64,000 nt of DNA. It comes from Glandiceps talaboti. Its lineage: Eukaryota > Hemichordata > Enteropneusta > Spengelidae. Below are positions 1 through 12,804 of the stretch, piece by piece. The stretch is from contig NC_135567.1 of the NCBI RefSeq assembly GCF_964340395.1, positions 1,660,109-1,724,108 on the forward strand, in the 5' to 3' direction. Numbering within the stretch: position 1 is the stretch's first letter; every line of letters begins with the position of its first letter. The position numbers were made by a program, and so were the translations under genes. The notes under the pieces are model-generated. The model searched no databases. It worked only from the letters and a program-made list of their open reading frames with translations, and had not been told where the DNA came from.

Positions 1-320
1 ATATGTTACAATGTGTCATATTATATGTTACAATGTGTCATATTACATGTTACAATGTGTCACATTACATGTTACAATGTGTCACATTACATGTTACAAT
101 GTGTCATATTATGTTACAATGTGTCATATTACATGTTACAATGTGTCACATTATATGTTACAATGTGTCATATTACATGTTACAATGTGTCACATTACAT
201 GTTACAATGTGTCATATTATGTTACAATGTGTCATATTACATGTTACAATGTGTCACATTATATGTTACAATGTGTCATATTATATGTTACAATGTGTCA
301 TATTACATGTTACAATGTAA
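1..320. repeat. 22-bp tandem array, cut by the window start
   Basis: About 14 copies of a unit built around ATGTTACAATGTGTCA, mostly 22 bp with some 20-bp variants. The array begins before the window. Mixed 20- and 22-bp units shift the frame, which is why several overlapping pseudo-ORFs appear here. I see no gene. Confidence 0.95.
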
Positions 321-570
321 TCATAGCCACAGGAATTGGTTTGGATTTCACATTCACCTCAGTGCATTTGATAGAGGTTAGCATTAACAAATAGTGAATT
401 GTTTTACGCTATTGATGTTATATGGTGGGGGAGGGGAGGCTGAGGTGTGTGTGTGGGGGTAATCCCTCAATGTATTACAGTGTGCTTGGAAAGGGAGGGG
501 AACTGGGTCGAGAATGAGTTACTGATAATTCCAATATTTACACCAAATGTTTGTATCTAGACCCAGGTTG
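321..570. other. short non-repetitive spacer
   Basis: This spacer separates two arrays. It contains a G-rich purine stretch near 424-460 but no recognisable gene or signal. Confidence 0.5.
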
Positions 571-1288
571 AATGCTAGCAATTATCCCAAAGGGTATTAA
601 GTTTGAATGTTAGCAATTATCCCAAAGGGTACTAAGTTTGAATGTTAGCAATTATCCCAAAGGGTATTAAGTTTGAATGCTAGCAATTATCCCAAAGGGT
701 ATTAAGTTTGAATGCTAGCAATTATCCCAAAGGGTACTAAGTTTGAATGTTAGCAATTATCCCAAAGGGTATTAAGTTTGAATGCTAGCAATTATCCCAA
801 AGGGTATTAAGTTTGAATGTTAGCAATTATCCCAAAGGGTATTAAGTTTGAATGCTAGCAATTATCCCAAAGGGTATTAAGTTTGAATGTTAGCAATTAT
901 CCCAAAGGGTATTAAGTTTGAATGCTAGCAATTATCCCAAAGGGTACTAAGTTTGAATGTTAGCAATTATCCCAAAGGGTATTAAGTTTGAATGCTAGCA
1001 ATTATCCCAAAGGGTATTAAGTTTGAATGTTAGCAATTATCCCAAAGGGTACCAAGTTTGAATGTTAGCAATTATCCCAAAGGGTACTAAGTTTGAATGT
1101 TAGCAATTATCCCAAAGGGTATTAAGTTTGAATGTTAGCAATTATCCCAAAGGGTATTAAGTTTGAATGCTAGCAATTATCCCAAAGGGTACCAAGTTTG
1201 AATGCTAGCAATTATCCCAAAGGGTACTAAGTTTGAATGTTAGCAATTATCCCAAAGGGTACCAAGTTTGAATGTTAGCAAGTATTTG
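571..1288. repeat. 35-bp tandem array
   Basis: About 20 copies of a 35-bp unit containing AATTATCCCAAAGGGTA followed by TTAAGTTTGAATG. Variation is confined to a few sites (ATTAAG/ACTAAG/ACCAAG and GCTAGC/GTTAGC). The length is not a multiple of three and the unit carries stops, so there is no coding potential. Confidence 0.95.
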
Positions 1289-1306
1289 GCTAAAAGGGGC
1301 TTTATC

Positions 1307-1740
1307 ATTTGAGATTTGTTTACATCTGGTAATGGTATAAACAACATTTGTTTACATCTGGTAATGGTATAAACAAGATTTTGTTTACATCTGGGAAGTG
1401 TAAGATTTGTTTACACATGGTAACAGTACATACAATATTTGTTTACATCTAACAACAGTATATAATGGCAATATTTGTTTACATCTGGTAATATAGATTA
1501 TGACTAATATCTCATTGTAGTCTATAACAGAGAAGACAACATTTGTTTACATCTGTAATAGTATGGACAACATTTATTTACATCTGGTAATGGTATAAAC
1601 AACATTCATTTGCATCTGTAACAATACGGACATTTGTTTACATCTGGTAATGGTATAAACAACATTTGTTTATATCTGTAACAGTATGGACAACAATATT
1701 TGATTACACCAGACAAGATGACCTACAAGATTGTTTATAT
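1307..1740. repeat. degenerate repeat with the motif TTTGTTTACATCTGGTAA
   Basis: About a dozen irregularly spaced copies of TTTGTTTACATCTG, often followed by GTAATGGTATAAACAA, spaced roughly 27-45 bp apart. This is an old, decayed minisatellite next to the younger 35-bp array. No gene is visible. Confidence 0.8.
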
Positions 1741-3116
1741 CTGGGGTTATTATTATAGCTATGCATCTAATACAAAATAGAATGACTGTGTACATGCATA
1801 ATGGCTCTTTGTGTAGCTGTACTGTACTGTGCACTAATACTGTAAATGTACTATGTACTATAAAGTAGACATCTATGCCTGCAGTCTACTAACAGTCTGT
1901 TTCAATTTGATAGTTGGCAGAAATTCACCACCAGACACTCACTGTGATCAAAGTTTTCAAGTGCAAAATGTGAGTTATGTGGTCATTGCAACAGCCACAC
2001 TATGTACATTGTACAGCTAGCTAAGCACAACAGTAACGTAGGGAGTTTCAACCAGCTAACTCAGTAATAAACAGAAATATGGCTGCCTAGAATATACCAT
2101 TCAATGTCGTAGGCGGCAAATCAAAAACCCCGAAAAAATGCACGGTCGAGTTCTCGAAAATCGCTGGTAATATTTTCATATTTTATAGTTGACCTGTACT
2201 TATAATGTATAAATGAGGCAATGAAATAACGTTCTTGTAAATATGATGCGAGACACTGAATCGATAGTGCACACACACCCTTAAGAGTTCATAAAATGGA
2301 ATCGTCCGATAAACAATTATTATTGTCATTGAAAAAACCAGGAAGAGCCTGGTTTGTGAAATAACAGTTAACTTTAATCTACTGTGTGAAATATACCGAT
2401 CTAAAATTAATAAAACTTCCACCAAGGCGAGTGTGGTTATCTGTTAGTATTTTGGTATCGAATCAGTCAAGTTTCACCTATTACAAATAGATAAATCGAA
2501 CGTTGAAACGAGTCAATGTTGGCATTGCAGATAATGGCTACGGATAGTATTCGCTGGCGAGGGTAAGAGTCACGATAAATGAAAATCAACGCTATCTTCA
2601 GTGTTCAATTAGTGAATTATATCGGACGGAATTCACATCACTTTGGTTCATTCAAATGAACGTTCCCTATATACATTTGTGTCAGAAACCAGCGTTCGTC
2701 GGGTGAGAAATCTGAGGTACGTTTTACGTTAGTGTTTTCGTCAAAACAACAAGGCAATCGAAGGCCCTTGATAGTACGGGGACTGTTATGCGAACAGAGC
2801 TAGAGACCACCGTGTGACGTTCGGTAACAAAACTGAGTAACACACAGACATTTCTAGTAAATGTAACCACGATCTTTAAGATTCGTCGACTGTGTTGTAA
2901 ACTCATATAACTGGCAGTGTTCACATCACAATCAATCACAACACAGAGACTGGCGTTCATTTTCAACGGAACAACCGATCGCCGACGACTACCTACAACC
3001 GAGTACATAACAAGGGCAAATAATCGTATAATTGGACAATCGTTCCCACATTCACAATTAATATACCTACAGTATTACACAGACTGATAAAAAACATCGT
3101 CCAGATCAGGACCTAC

Positions 3117-3210
3117 CTCTTTCAAATTTCGGATGTTCGTGATACGAATAGATTTTCACGGCGATAGTTGCAGTAGCGTATGTGTACGTTTTCCTAGGGA
3201 TGTTTAGCAT
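3117..3210 (-). CDS. tentative first coding exon of an unrecognised gene
   Basis: On the minus strand an ATG at 3210-3208 opens a 31-codon frame that reads to AGAG at 3120-3117, followed directly by GTAGGT at 3116-3111, an acceptable 5' splice site. The predicted peptide begins MLNIPRKTYTYATATIAV and matches no family I know. It lies just downstream (in minus-strand sense) of the promoter-like patch at 3230-3420. No further exon can be traced because the frame meets a stop soon after the donor and the next exons would fall outside the window or in unrecognised DNA. This may be chance. Confidence 0.15.
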
Positions 3211-3229
3211 ACAGATTTACAGGTCAATC

Positions 3230-3420
3230 GCAATATCATGACATCATTGCTATTTACCACTGGATTGACCAATCAAAATCCCGTTTTCATTTTGAACACT
3301 ACGCGCGAAGACACAAGTCACGTGATTAAACGCCCCCGCTTCCGGAATTCAATTTCCGGTTGCTGTCAACGACAACAAAGGTTTCGTAATCTGGCGACGC
3401 GCCAGAGCCAACAGTACACT
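3230..3420. promoter_or_regulatory. promoter-like patch (CCAAT, E-box, two ETS-type sites)
   Basis: Within 190 bp there are ATGACATCA (CRE-like, 3238), GACCAATCAAAA (CCAAT box, near 3267), CACGTG (near 3318), CTTCCGG (near 3339) and TTTCCGG (near 3354), with several CpGs. Clusters of CCAAT and ETS sites are typical of TATA-less housekeeping promoters, often bidirectional. No transcript start can be read from sequence, so the role is inferred from motif clustering alone. Confidence 0.35.
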
Positions 3421-3667
3421 CTAACCATACGTTGTGAGGGTGTACAGAATTCAAGTGTATCTTTGTAGGTATAGGTATAAGTACATACGGAATACATTTT
3501 TTGAGGAACCAGTGTCAGCATGATTTGCGCCAGGCGCTGAATTTGGCCCGACTTACCCGTCTGGCAAGCTAGCAAGTAATAGGCTACGTGCATTTTATAT
3601 TAGCAGGCAGTAGTACTAGTAGTAACTCACTGTGGTGGACAGTACGTATACTGTAACCTCACACACA

Positions 3668-4011
3668 GGACACCCAGGCTTAGTTAGTTATGTTTACGAA
3701 AAAACAAAATAAATAAACCAGCAAACAATAAATAATAAATAAATACTGACAAGCATCAACATAAGAGTACTTACAAAATATTATTAACAAGTGAACAAGA
3801 ATTACTAAATTATATATTTTTTCCTAAAAATGTGAAATGGTCACAATTGTACATACCCCACTGTGAGAATTCACATATAGGAAAACATATAGTAATTCTT
3901 GTAAGTGATAATGATTAATTTTGTAATTACTCTCTTGTTGGTGATTGTCAATATTTATTTATTTATTGTTTGTTTGTTTGTTTTTGCAAATGTAACTAAG
4001 CCTGAGTGTCC
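3668..4011. mobile_element. foldback element, long imperfect inverted repeat (MITE-like)
   Basis: The segment is nearly self-complementary end to end. The left end reads GGACACCCAGGCTTAGTTA and the reverse complement of the right end reads GGACACTCAGGCTTAGTTA. The arms of about 165-170 bp then stay alignable through AATAAATAAATA and CAAGAATTACTA to a centre near 3840. Arm identity by eye is roughly 75-80%. There is no ORF. The structure fits a non-autonomous foldback or MITE-type DNA transposon. I could not see a convincing target-site duplication, so the superfamily is open. Confidence 0.7.
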
Positions 4012-4016
4012 CATGC

Positions 4017-5126
4017 ACAGACAGGTAGAAATTTTGTACCTTGCATACTAGACCATAGCCTAGACAAGGAATCTGTACCTCACATAATAGACCATAGCAC
4101 AGACAAGGAATCTGTACCTCACATAATAGACCATAGCCCAGACAAGGAATCTGTACCTCACATAATAGACCATAGCCCAGACAATGAATCTGTACCTCAC
4201 ATAATAGACCATAGCACAGACAAGGAGTCTGTACCTCACATACTAGACCATAGCACAGACAAGGAATCTGTACCTCACATAATAGACCATAGCACAGACA
4301 AGGAATCTGTACCTCACATAATAGACCATAGCACAGACAAGGAATCTGTACCTCACATAATAGACCATAGCACAGACAAGGAATCTGTACCTCACATAAT
4401 AGACCATAGCACAGACAAGGAATCTGTACCTCACATACTAGACCATAGCACAGACAAGGAATCTGTACCTCACATACTAGACCATAGCACAGACAAGGAA
4501 TCTGTACCTCACATACTAGACCATAGCACAGACAAGGAATCTGTACCTCACATACTAGACCATAGCACAGACAAGGAATCTGTACCTCACATACTAGACC
4601 ATAGCCCAGACAAGGAATCTGTACCTCACATAATAGACCATAGCACAGACAAGGAATCTGTACCTCACATACTAGACCATAGCACAGACAAGGAATCTGT
4701 ACCTCACATAATAGACCATAGCCTAGACAAGGAATCTGTACCTCACATAATAGACCATAGCCCAGACAAGGAATCTGTACCTCACATAATAGACCATAGC
4801 ACAGACAAGGAATCTGTACCTCACATAATAGACCATAGCACAGACAAGGAATCTGTACCTCACATACTAGACCATAGCCCAGACAAGGAATCTGTACCTC
4901 ACATAATAGACCATAGCACAGACAAGGAATCTGTACCTCACATAATAGACCATAGCCCAGACAATGAATCTGTACCTCACATAATAGACCATAGCACAGA
5001 CAAGGAATCTGTACCTCACATAATAGACCATAGCACAGACAAGGAATCTGTACCTCACATACTAGACCATAGCCCAGACAAGGAATCTGTACCTCACATA
5101 ATAGACCATAGCACAGACAAGGAATT
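4017..5126. repeat. 39-bp tandem array
   Basis: About 28 copies of a 39-bp unit with GACAAGGAATCTGTACCTCA and ATAGACCATAGC as its halves. Because 39 is a multiple of three, the plus strand stays open for 387 codons as a 13-residue repeat (core DKESVPHI), but the frame has no ATG start (it opens with GTG in the foldback end) and shows no domain. I regard the frame as a by-product of the period. The array runs without a spacer into the 55-bp array. Confidence 0.95.
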
Positions 5127-8100
5127 GTATTTCAATAGTATACAGGCCTGTAAATACAATTATAGATAGTTATGCATTTCAATAGTATACAGGCCTGTAA
5201 ATACATATATACAATTATAGATAGTTATGAATTTCAATAGTATACAGGCCTGTAAATACATATATACTATTATAGATAGTAATGTATTTCAATAGTATAA
5301 AGGCCTGTAAATACATATATACAATTATAGATAGTTATGAATTTCAATAGTATACAGGCCTGTAAATACATATATACAATTATAGATAGTAATGCATTTC
5401 AATAGTATACAGGCCTGTAAATACATATATACAATTATAGATAGTTATGAATTTCAATAGTATACAGGCCTGTAAATACATATATACTATTATAGATAGT
5501 AATGCATTTCAATAGTATACAGGCCTGTAAATACATATATACAATCATAGATAATTATGAATTTCAATAGTATACAGGCCTGTAAATATATATATACAAT
5601 TATAGATAGTTATGTATTTCAATAGTATACAGGCCTGTAAATACATATATACAATTATAGATAGTAATGTATTTCAATAGTATACAGGCTTGTAAATACA
5701 TATATACAATTATAGATAGTAATGTATTTCAATAGTATACAGGCCTGTAAATACATATATACAATTATAGATAGTAATGTATTTCAATAGTATACAGGCC
5801 TGTAAATACATATATACAATTATAGATAGTAATGTATTTCAATAGTATACAGGCTTGTAAATACATGTATACTATTATAGATAGTTATGTATTTCAATAG
5901 TATACAGGCCTGTAAATACATATATACAATTATACATAGTTATGTATTTCAATAGTATACAGGCCTGTAAATACATATATACTATTATACATAGTTATGC
6001 ATTTCAATAGTATACAGGCCTGTAAATACATATATACAATTATAGATAGTTATGCATTTCAATAGTATACAGGCCTGTAAATACATATATACAATCATAG
6101 ATAGTTATGTATTTCAATAGTATACAGGCCTGTAAATACATATATACAATTATAGATAGTTATGCATTTCAATAGTATACAGGCCTGTAAATACATATAT
6201 ACAATTATAGATAGTTATGTATTTCAATAGTATACAGACCTGTAAATACATATATACAATCATAGATAGTTATGTATTTCAATAGTATACAGGCCTGTAA
6301 ATACAGATATACAATTATAGATAGTTATGTATTTCAATAGTATACAGGCCTGTAAATACATATATACAATTATAGATAGTTATGTATTTCAATAGTATAC
6401 AGGCCTGTAAATACAGATATACAATTATAGATAGTAATGCATTTCAATAGTATACAGGCCTGTAAATACATATATACAATTATAGATAGTTATGTATTTC
6501 AATAGTATACAGGCCTGTAAATACAGATATACAATTATAGATAGTTATGTATTTCAATAGTATACAGGCCTGTAAATACATATATACAATTATAGATAGT
6601 TATGTATTTCAATAGTATACAGGCCTGTAAATACATATATACTATTATAGATAGTTATGTATTTCAATAGTATACAGGCCTGTAAATACATATATACAAT
6701 CATAGATAGTTATGTATTTCAATAGTATACAGGCCTGTAAATACATATATACAATTATACATAGTTATGCATTTCAGTAGTATACAGGCCTGTAAATACA
6801 TATATACAATTATAGATAGTTATGTATTTCAATAGTAAACAGGCTTGTAAATACATATATACAATTATAGATAGTTATGTATTTCAATAGTATACAGGCC
6901 TGTAAATACATATATACAATTATAGATAGTTATGTATTTCAATAGTATACAGGCCTGTAAATACATATATACAATCATAGATAGTTATGTATTTCAATAG
7001 TATACAGGCCTGTAAATACATATATACTATTATAGATAGTTATGTATTTCAATAGTATACAGGCCTGTAAATACATATATACTATTATAGATAGTTATGT
7101 ATTTCAATAGTATACAGGCCTGTAAATACATATATACAATTATAGATAGTTATGTATTTCAATAGTATACAGGCCTGTAAATACATATATACAATTATAG
7201 ATAGTTATGTATTTCAATAGTATACAGACCTGTAAATACATATAATTTTTTATATACAATTATAGATAGTTATGTATTTCAATAGTATACAGGCCTGTAA
7301 ATACATATATACAATTATAGATAGTTATGTATTTCAATAGTATACAGGCCTGTAAATACATATATACTATTATAGATAGTTATGCATTTCAATAGTATAC
7401 AGGCCTGTAAATACATATATACAATCATAGATAGTTATGTATTTCAATAGTATACAGGCCTGTAAATACATATATACAATTATAGATAGTTATGTATTTC
7501 AATAGTATACAGGCCTGTAAATACAGATATACAATTATAGATAGTTATGTATTTCAATAGTATACAGGCCTGTAAATACAGATATACAATTATAGATAGT
7601 TATGTATTTCAATAGTATACAGGCCTGTAAATACAGATATACAATTATAGATAGTTATGTATTTCAATAGTATACAGGCCTGTAAATACAGATATACAAT
7701 TATAGATAGTTATGCATTTCAATAGTATACAGGCCTGTAAATACATATATACAATTATAGATAGTTATGCATTTCAATAGTATACAGGCCTGTAAATACA
7801 TATATACTATTATAGATGGTTATGTATTTCAATAGTATACAGGCCTGTAAATACATATATACAATCATAGATAGTTATGTATTTCAATAGTATACAGGCC
7901 TGTAAATACATATATACAATTATACATAGTTATGCATTTCAATAGTATACAGGCCTGTAAATACAGATATACAATTATAGATAGTTATGTATTTCAATAG
8001 TATACAGGCCTGTAAATACATATATACTATTATAGATAGTTATGTATTTCAATAGTATACAGGCCTGTAAATACAGATATACTATTATAGATAGTTATGT

Positions 8101-11100
8101 ATTTCAATAGTATACAGGCCTGTAAATACATATATACAATCATAGATAGTTATGTATTTCAATAGTATACAGGCCTGTAAATACATATATACTATTATAG
8201 ATAGTTATGTATTTCAATAGTATACAGGCCTGTAAATACAGATATACAATTATAGATAGTTATGTATTTCAATAGTATACAGGCCTGTAAATACATATAT
8301 ACTATTATAGATAGTTATGTATTTCAATAGTATACAGGCCTGTAAATACAGATATACAATTATAGATAGTTATGCATTTCAATAGTATACAGGCCTGTAA
8401 ATACATATATACTATTATAGATAGTTATGCATTTCAATAGTATACAGGCCTGTAAATACATATATACAATCATAGATAGTTATGTATTTCAATAGTATAC
8501 AGGCCTGTAAATACATATATACAATTATAGATAGTTATGTATTTCAATAGTATACAGGCCTGTAAATACATATATACAATTATAGATAGTTATGTATTTC
8601 AATAGTATACAGGCCTGTAAATACATATATACAATTATAGATAGTTATGTATTTCAATAGTATACAGGCCTGTAAATACATATATACTATTATAGATAGT
8701 TATGTATTTCAATAGTATACAGGCCTGTAAATACATATATACAATTATAGATAGTTATGTATTTCAATAGTATACAGGCCTGTAAATACATATATACAAT
8801 TATAGATAGTTATGTATTTCAATAGTATACAGGCCTGTAAATACATATATACAATTATAGATAGTTATGTATTTCAATAGTATACAGGCCTGTAAATACA
8901 TATATACAATTATAGATAGTTATGTATTTCAATAGTATACAGGCCTGTAAATACATGTATACTATTATAGCTGGTTATGTATTTCAATAGTATACAGGCC
9001 TGTAAATACATATATACAATTATAGATAGTTATGTATTTCAATAGTATACAGGCCTGTAAATACATATATACAATTATAGATAGTTATGTATTTCAATAG
9101 TATACAGGCCTGTAAATACATATATACTATTATAGATAGTTATGCATTTCAATAGTATACAGACCTGTAAATACATATAATTTTTTATATACAATTATAG
9201 ATAGTTATGTATTTCAATAGTATACAGGCCTGTAAATACATATATACAATTATACATAGTTATGCATTTCAATAGTATACAGGCCTGTAAATACATATAT
9301 ACAATTATAGATAGTTATGCATTTCAATAGTATACAGGCCTGTAAATACATATATACAATTATAGATAGTTATGTATTTCAATAGTATACAGACCTGTAA
9401 ATACATGTATACAATCATAGATAGTTATGTATTTCAATAGTATACAGGCCTGTAAATACAGATATACTATTATAGATAGTTATGTATTTCAATAGTATAC
9501 AGGCCTGTAAATACAGATATACAATTATAGATAGTTATGCATTTCAATAGTATACAGGCCTGTAAATACATATATACTATTATAGATAGTTATGCATTTC
9601 AATAGTATACAGGCCTGTAAATACATATATACAATTATAGATAGTTATGTATTTCAATAGTATACAGGCCTGTAAATACATATATACAATTATAGATAGT
9701 TATGTATTTCAATAGTATACAGGCCTGTAAATACATATATACTATTATAGATAGTTATGTATTTCAATAGTATACAGGTCTGTAAATACAGATATACAAT
9801 TATAGATAGTTATGCATTTCAATAGTATACAGGCCTGTTAATACATATATACTATTATAGATAGTTATGCATTTCAATAGTATACAGGCCTGTAAATACA
9901 GATATACAATTATAGATAGTTATGTATTTCAATAGTATACAGGCCTGTAAAGACATGTATACTATTATAGATAGTTATGCATTTCAATAGTATACAGGCC
10001 TGTAAATACATATATACAATTATAGATAGTTATGTATTTCAATAGTATACAGGCCTGTAAATACATATATACAATTATAGATAGTTATGCATTTCAATAG
10101 TATACAGGCCTGTAAATACATATATACTATTATAGATAGTTATGTATTTCAATAGTATACAGGCCTGTAAATACATATATACAATTATACATAGTTATGC
10201 ATTTCAATAGTATACAGGCCTGTAAATACATATATACAATTATAGATAGTTATGCATTTCAATAGTATACAGGCCTGTAAATACATGTATACAATTATAG
10301 ATAGTTATGTATTTCAATAGTATACAGGCCTGTAAATACATGTATACAATTATAGATAGTTATGTATTTCAATAGTAAACAGGCTTGTAAATACATATAT
10401 ACAATTATAGATAGTTATGCATTTCAATAGTATACAGGCCTGTAAATACATATAATTTTTTATACACAATTATAGATAGTAATGTATTTCAATAGTATAC
10501 AGGCCTGTAAATACATATATACAATTATAGATAGTTATGCATTTCAATAGTATACAGACCTGTAAATACATATATACAATTATAGATAGTTATGTATTTC
10601 AATAGTATACAGGCCTGTAAATACATATATACTATTATAGATAGTTATGTATTTCAATAGTATACAGGCCTGTAAATACATATATACAATTATAGATAGT
10701 TATGTATTTCAATAGTATACAGGCCTGTAAATACATATATACTATTATAGATAGTTATGTATTTCAATAGTATACAGGCCTGTAAATACAGATATACAAT
10801 TATAGATAGTTATGTATTTCAATAGTATACAGGCTTGTAAATACATGTATACTATTATAGATAGTTATGTATTTCAATAGTATACAGACCTGTAAATACA
10901 TATATACAATCATAGATAGTTATGTATTTCAATAGTATACAGGCCTGTAAATACATATATACAATTATACATAGTTATGCATTTCAGTAGTATACAGGCC
11001 TGTAAATACAGATATACTATTATAGATAGTTATGTATTTCAATAGTATACAGGCCTGTAAATACAGATATACAATTATAGATAGTTATGCATTTCAATAG

Positions 11101-11527
11101 TATACAGGCCTGTAAATACATATATACAATTATAGATAGTTATGCATTTCAATAGTATACAGGCTTGTAAATACATATATACAATCATAGATAATTATGA
11201 ATTTCAATAGTATACAGGCCTGTAAATACATATATACAATTATAGATAGTAATGTATTTCAATAGTATACAGGCCTGTAAATACATATATACTATTATAG
11301 ATAGTTATGTATTTCAATAGTATAAAGGCCTGTAAATACAGATATACAATTATAGATAGTTATGTATTTCAATAGTATACAGGCCTGTAAATACATATAT
11401 ACTATTATAGATAGTTATGTATTTCAATAGTATACAGGCCTGTAAATACATATATACAATTATAGATAGTTATGTATTTCAATAGTATACAGGCCTGTAA
11501 ATACATATATACAATTATACATAGTTA
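5127..11527. repeat. 55-bp tandem array, about 116 copies
   Basis: Some 6.4 kb of a 55-bp AT-rich unit with the constant core TTTCAATAGTATACAGGCC and TGTAAATACATATATAC. Variable sites recur in many units: ATGTATTT/ATGCATTT, TACAATT/TACTATT and CATATATAC/CAGATATAC. Each unit contains the perfect 12-bp palindrome TACAGGCCTGTA. Rare units carry a short T-rich insertion (near 7243, 9180 and 10455), the three copies marking segmental duplication within the array. Stops occur in all frames. Confidence 0.97.
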
Positions 11528-11644
11528 CATGATCATTGGGGGAAAACAAAAAGTCACTGCCCCCCCCCCCCCCCCATCTGTAAAACCAAAAACAGGCTGA
11601 CCCCCTTATCAATTAATTATAAAACATGATGACTCCCCCCCAAC

Positions 11645-11740
<96 letters not shown>

Positions 11741-11840
11741 GACACATATTCACATGACAGGTATTTGTGATTGTGACTCAGTGTGGCCTGCTTGACTGTC
11801 TTGCATCTACTTTATAAGATCCCGAGTTAGCACTATCATA
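11528..11840. repeat. simple-sequence block: poly-C and (AT)n
   Basis: A run of about 16 C lies near 11562-11576 and a second C-rich run near 11635. A pure (AT)n microsatellite of about 85 bp follows at 11650-11735. The remaining bases up to 11840 show nothing recognisable. Confidence 0.9.
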
Positions 11841-12775
11841 ATTATAATTATTGACTACACAGGGTAAATATATTCCAAAAGGAGTTTAATAGCATCTTGT
11901 CAGTGAAAGGTATGGGAAAGCTTGAGCAGGGAATATGTATATCTCTTATGGGGGGTCCTAGGGGGTCTCTCCCTAGAAGCCCTTTTTTACTCTGAAAAGT
12001 AATTTTTGAGATTATTCAGGCCCTTTCAGACAATAATTTCCAAGCTTTACAAGACAGCACCAACATGTAAAAAGCAACTACATAGAGTTGAAATACTTTT
12101 GAAATTTACTTTGATAGCATCTTGACAGTAAGAGGGGAAGAGCATGAGACTGGGATATGTCCACCTCATGTGGGGGGTCCAAGGGGGTCTCCCTCTAGTA
12201 GCCATGGAGGATTTTTACTCTTAAAGCCGATATTTAGGCTACTCAGACCCTTTCAAGCAATAAATCAATCCATGCTTTACAAAACAGCACCATCAAGTAT
12301 CAGAAACTATTCTTTATAACTTACACTAAGGGTTGAAATATGTTCTTAAAAAGTTTAAATGGCATCATTATATACATGTAGGTCAGCACATCTAATGGTA
12401 GTATCATTGGTAGGGGAGATTTGGAGTTTAAGGCAATTTTAGACTACCTTGGCAAACATTTCACATCTTTAAAAGACAATATCATCTCAAATTGGAATTG
12501 GGTGAAAATATTTAAGAAAAGTTTAATACCATTATGACAGTAAAAAGGTTGGTGCATCTGATTGTTGGTTGAATGCATGAGTGACCGCTGGGGGTAAGGG
12601 AGTCCTTGGGGGTTCCCCCTGGCAGATCTGCAGTTTTTTGCTTCTATAAAGACAATGTTTAGGTTATTCATAGCATTTGTTTGAGGTAATATTTCCAAGC
12701 TTTGAATAGATAACGTAAATGTAAGTTTTAAATGAGTTTCCCATGTCACATAAAAATGGCCCCATAACATTGGTA
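11841..12775. repeat. four decayed copies of a roughly 230-bp repeat
   Basis: The same order of motifs returns near 11870, 12110, 12340 and 12510: a TTTAATAGCATCTTG(A/T)CAGT-like start, a GGGGGTCC...GGGGGTCTC-type G-rich middle, a TTTTTACTC stretch, AGGCCCTTTCAGACAATAAT and an end near CAAGCTTTACAAGACAGCAC. Copies are diverged and the third is short. This is an older tandem or clustered dispersed repeat. No ORF is shared between copies. Confidence 0.65.
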
Positions 12776-12804
12776 TAGTGGCATTATATTAATATTGCAT
12801 TTAT

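Larger units (their letters stand above)
1741..3667. other. non-repetitive region without a confident gene
   Basis: This 1.9-kb island is unlike the rest of the window: it is not repetitive and is comparatively rich in CpG between about 2100 and 3420. It carries short open frames on both strands, the longest about 94 codons on the minus strand at 2724-3008, and I recognise none of them. A promoter-like patch lies at 3230-3420. A 94-nt minus-strand frame at 3117-3210 starts with ATG and ends at a GTAGGT donor, so it could be a first coding exon of an unknown gene, but nothing confirms it. Confidence 0.4.

Noticed and set aside
2534-2566. ATGGCTACGG... followed by GGGTAAGAG as a plus-strand first exon
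   Set aside because: Only about ten codons, no supporting promoter directly upstream and no following exon.
4006-5169. 387-codon frame with a 13-residue repeat
   Set aside because: It has no ATG start, begins inside the foldback end and is coextensive with the 39-bp array.
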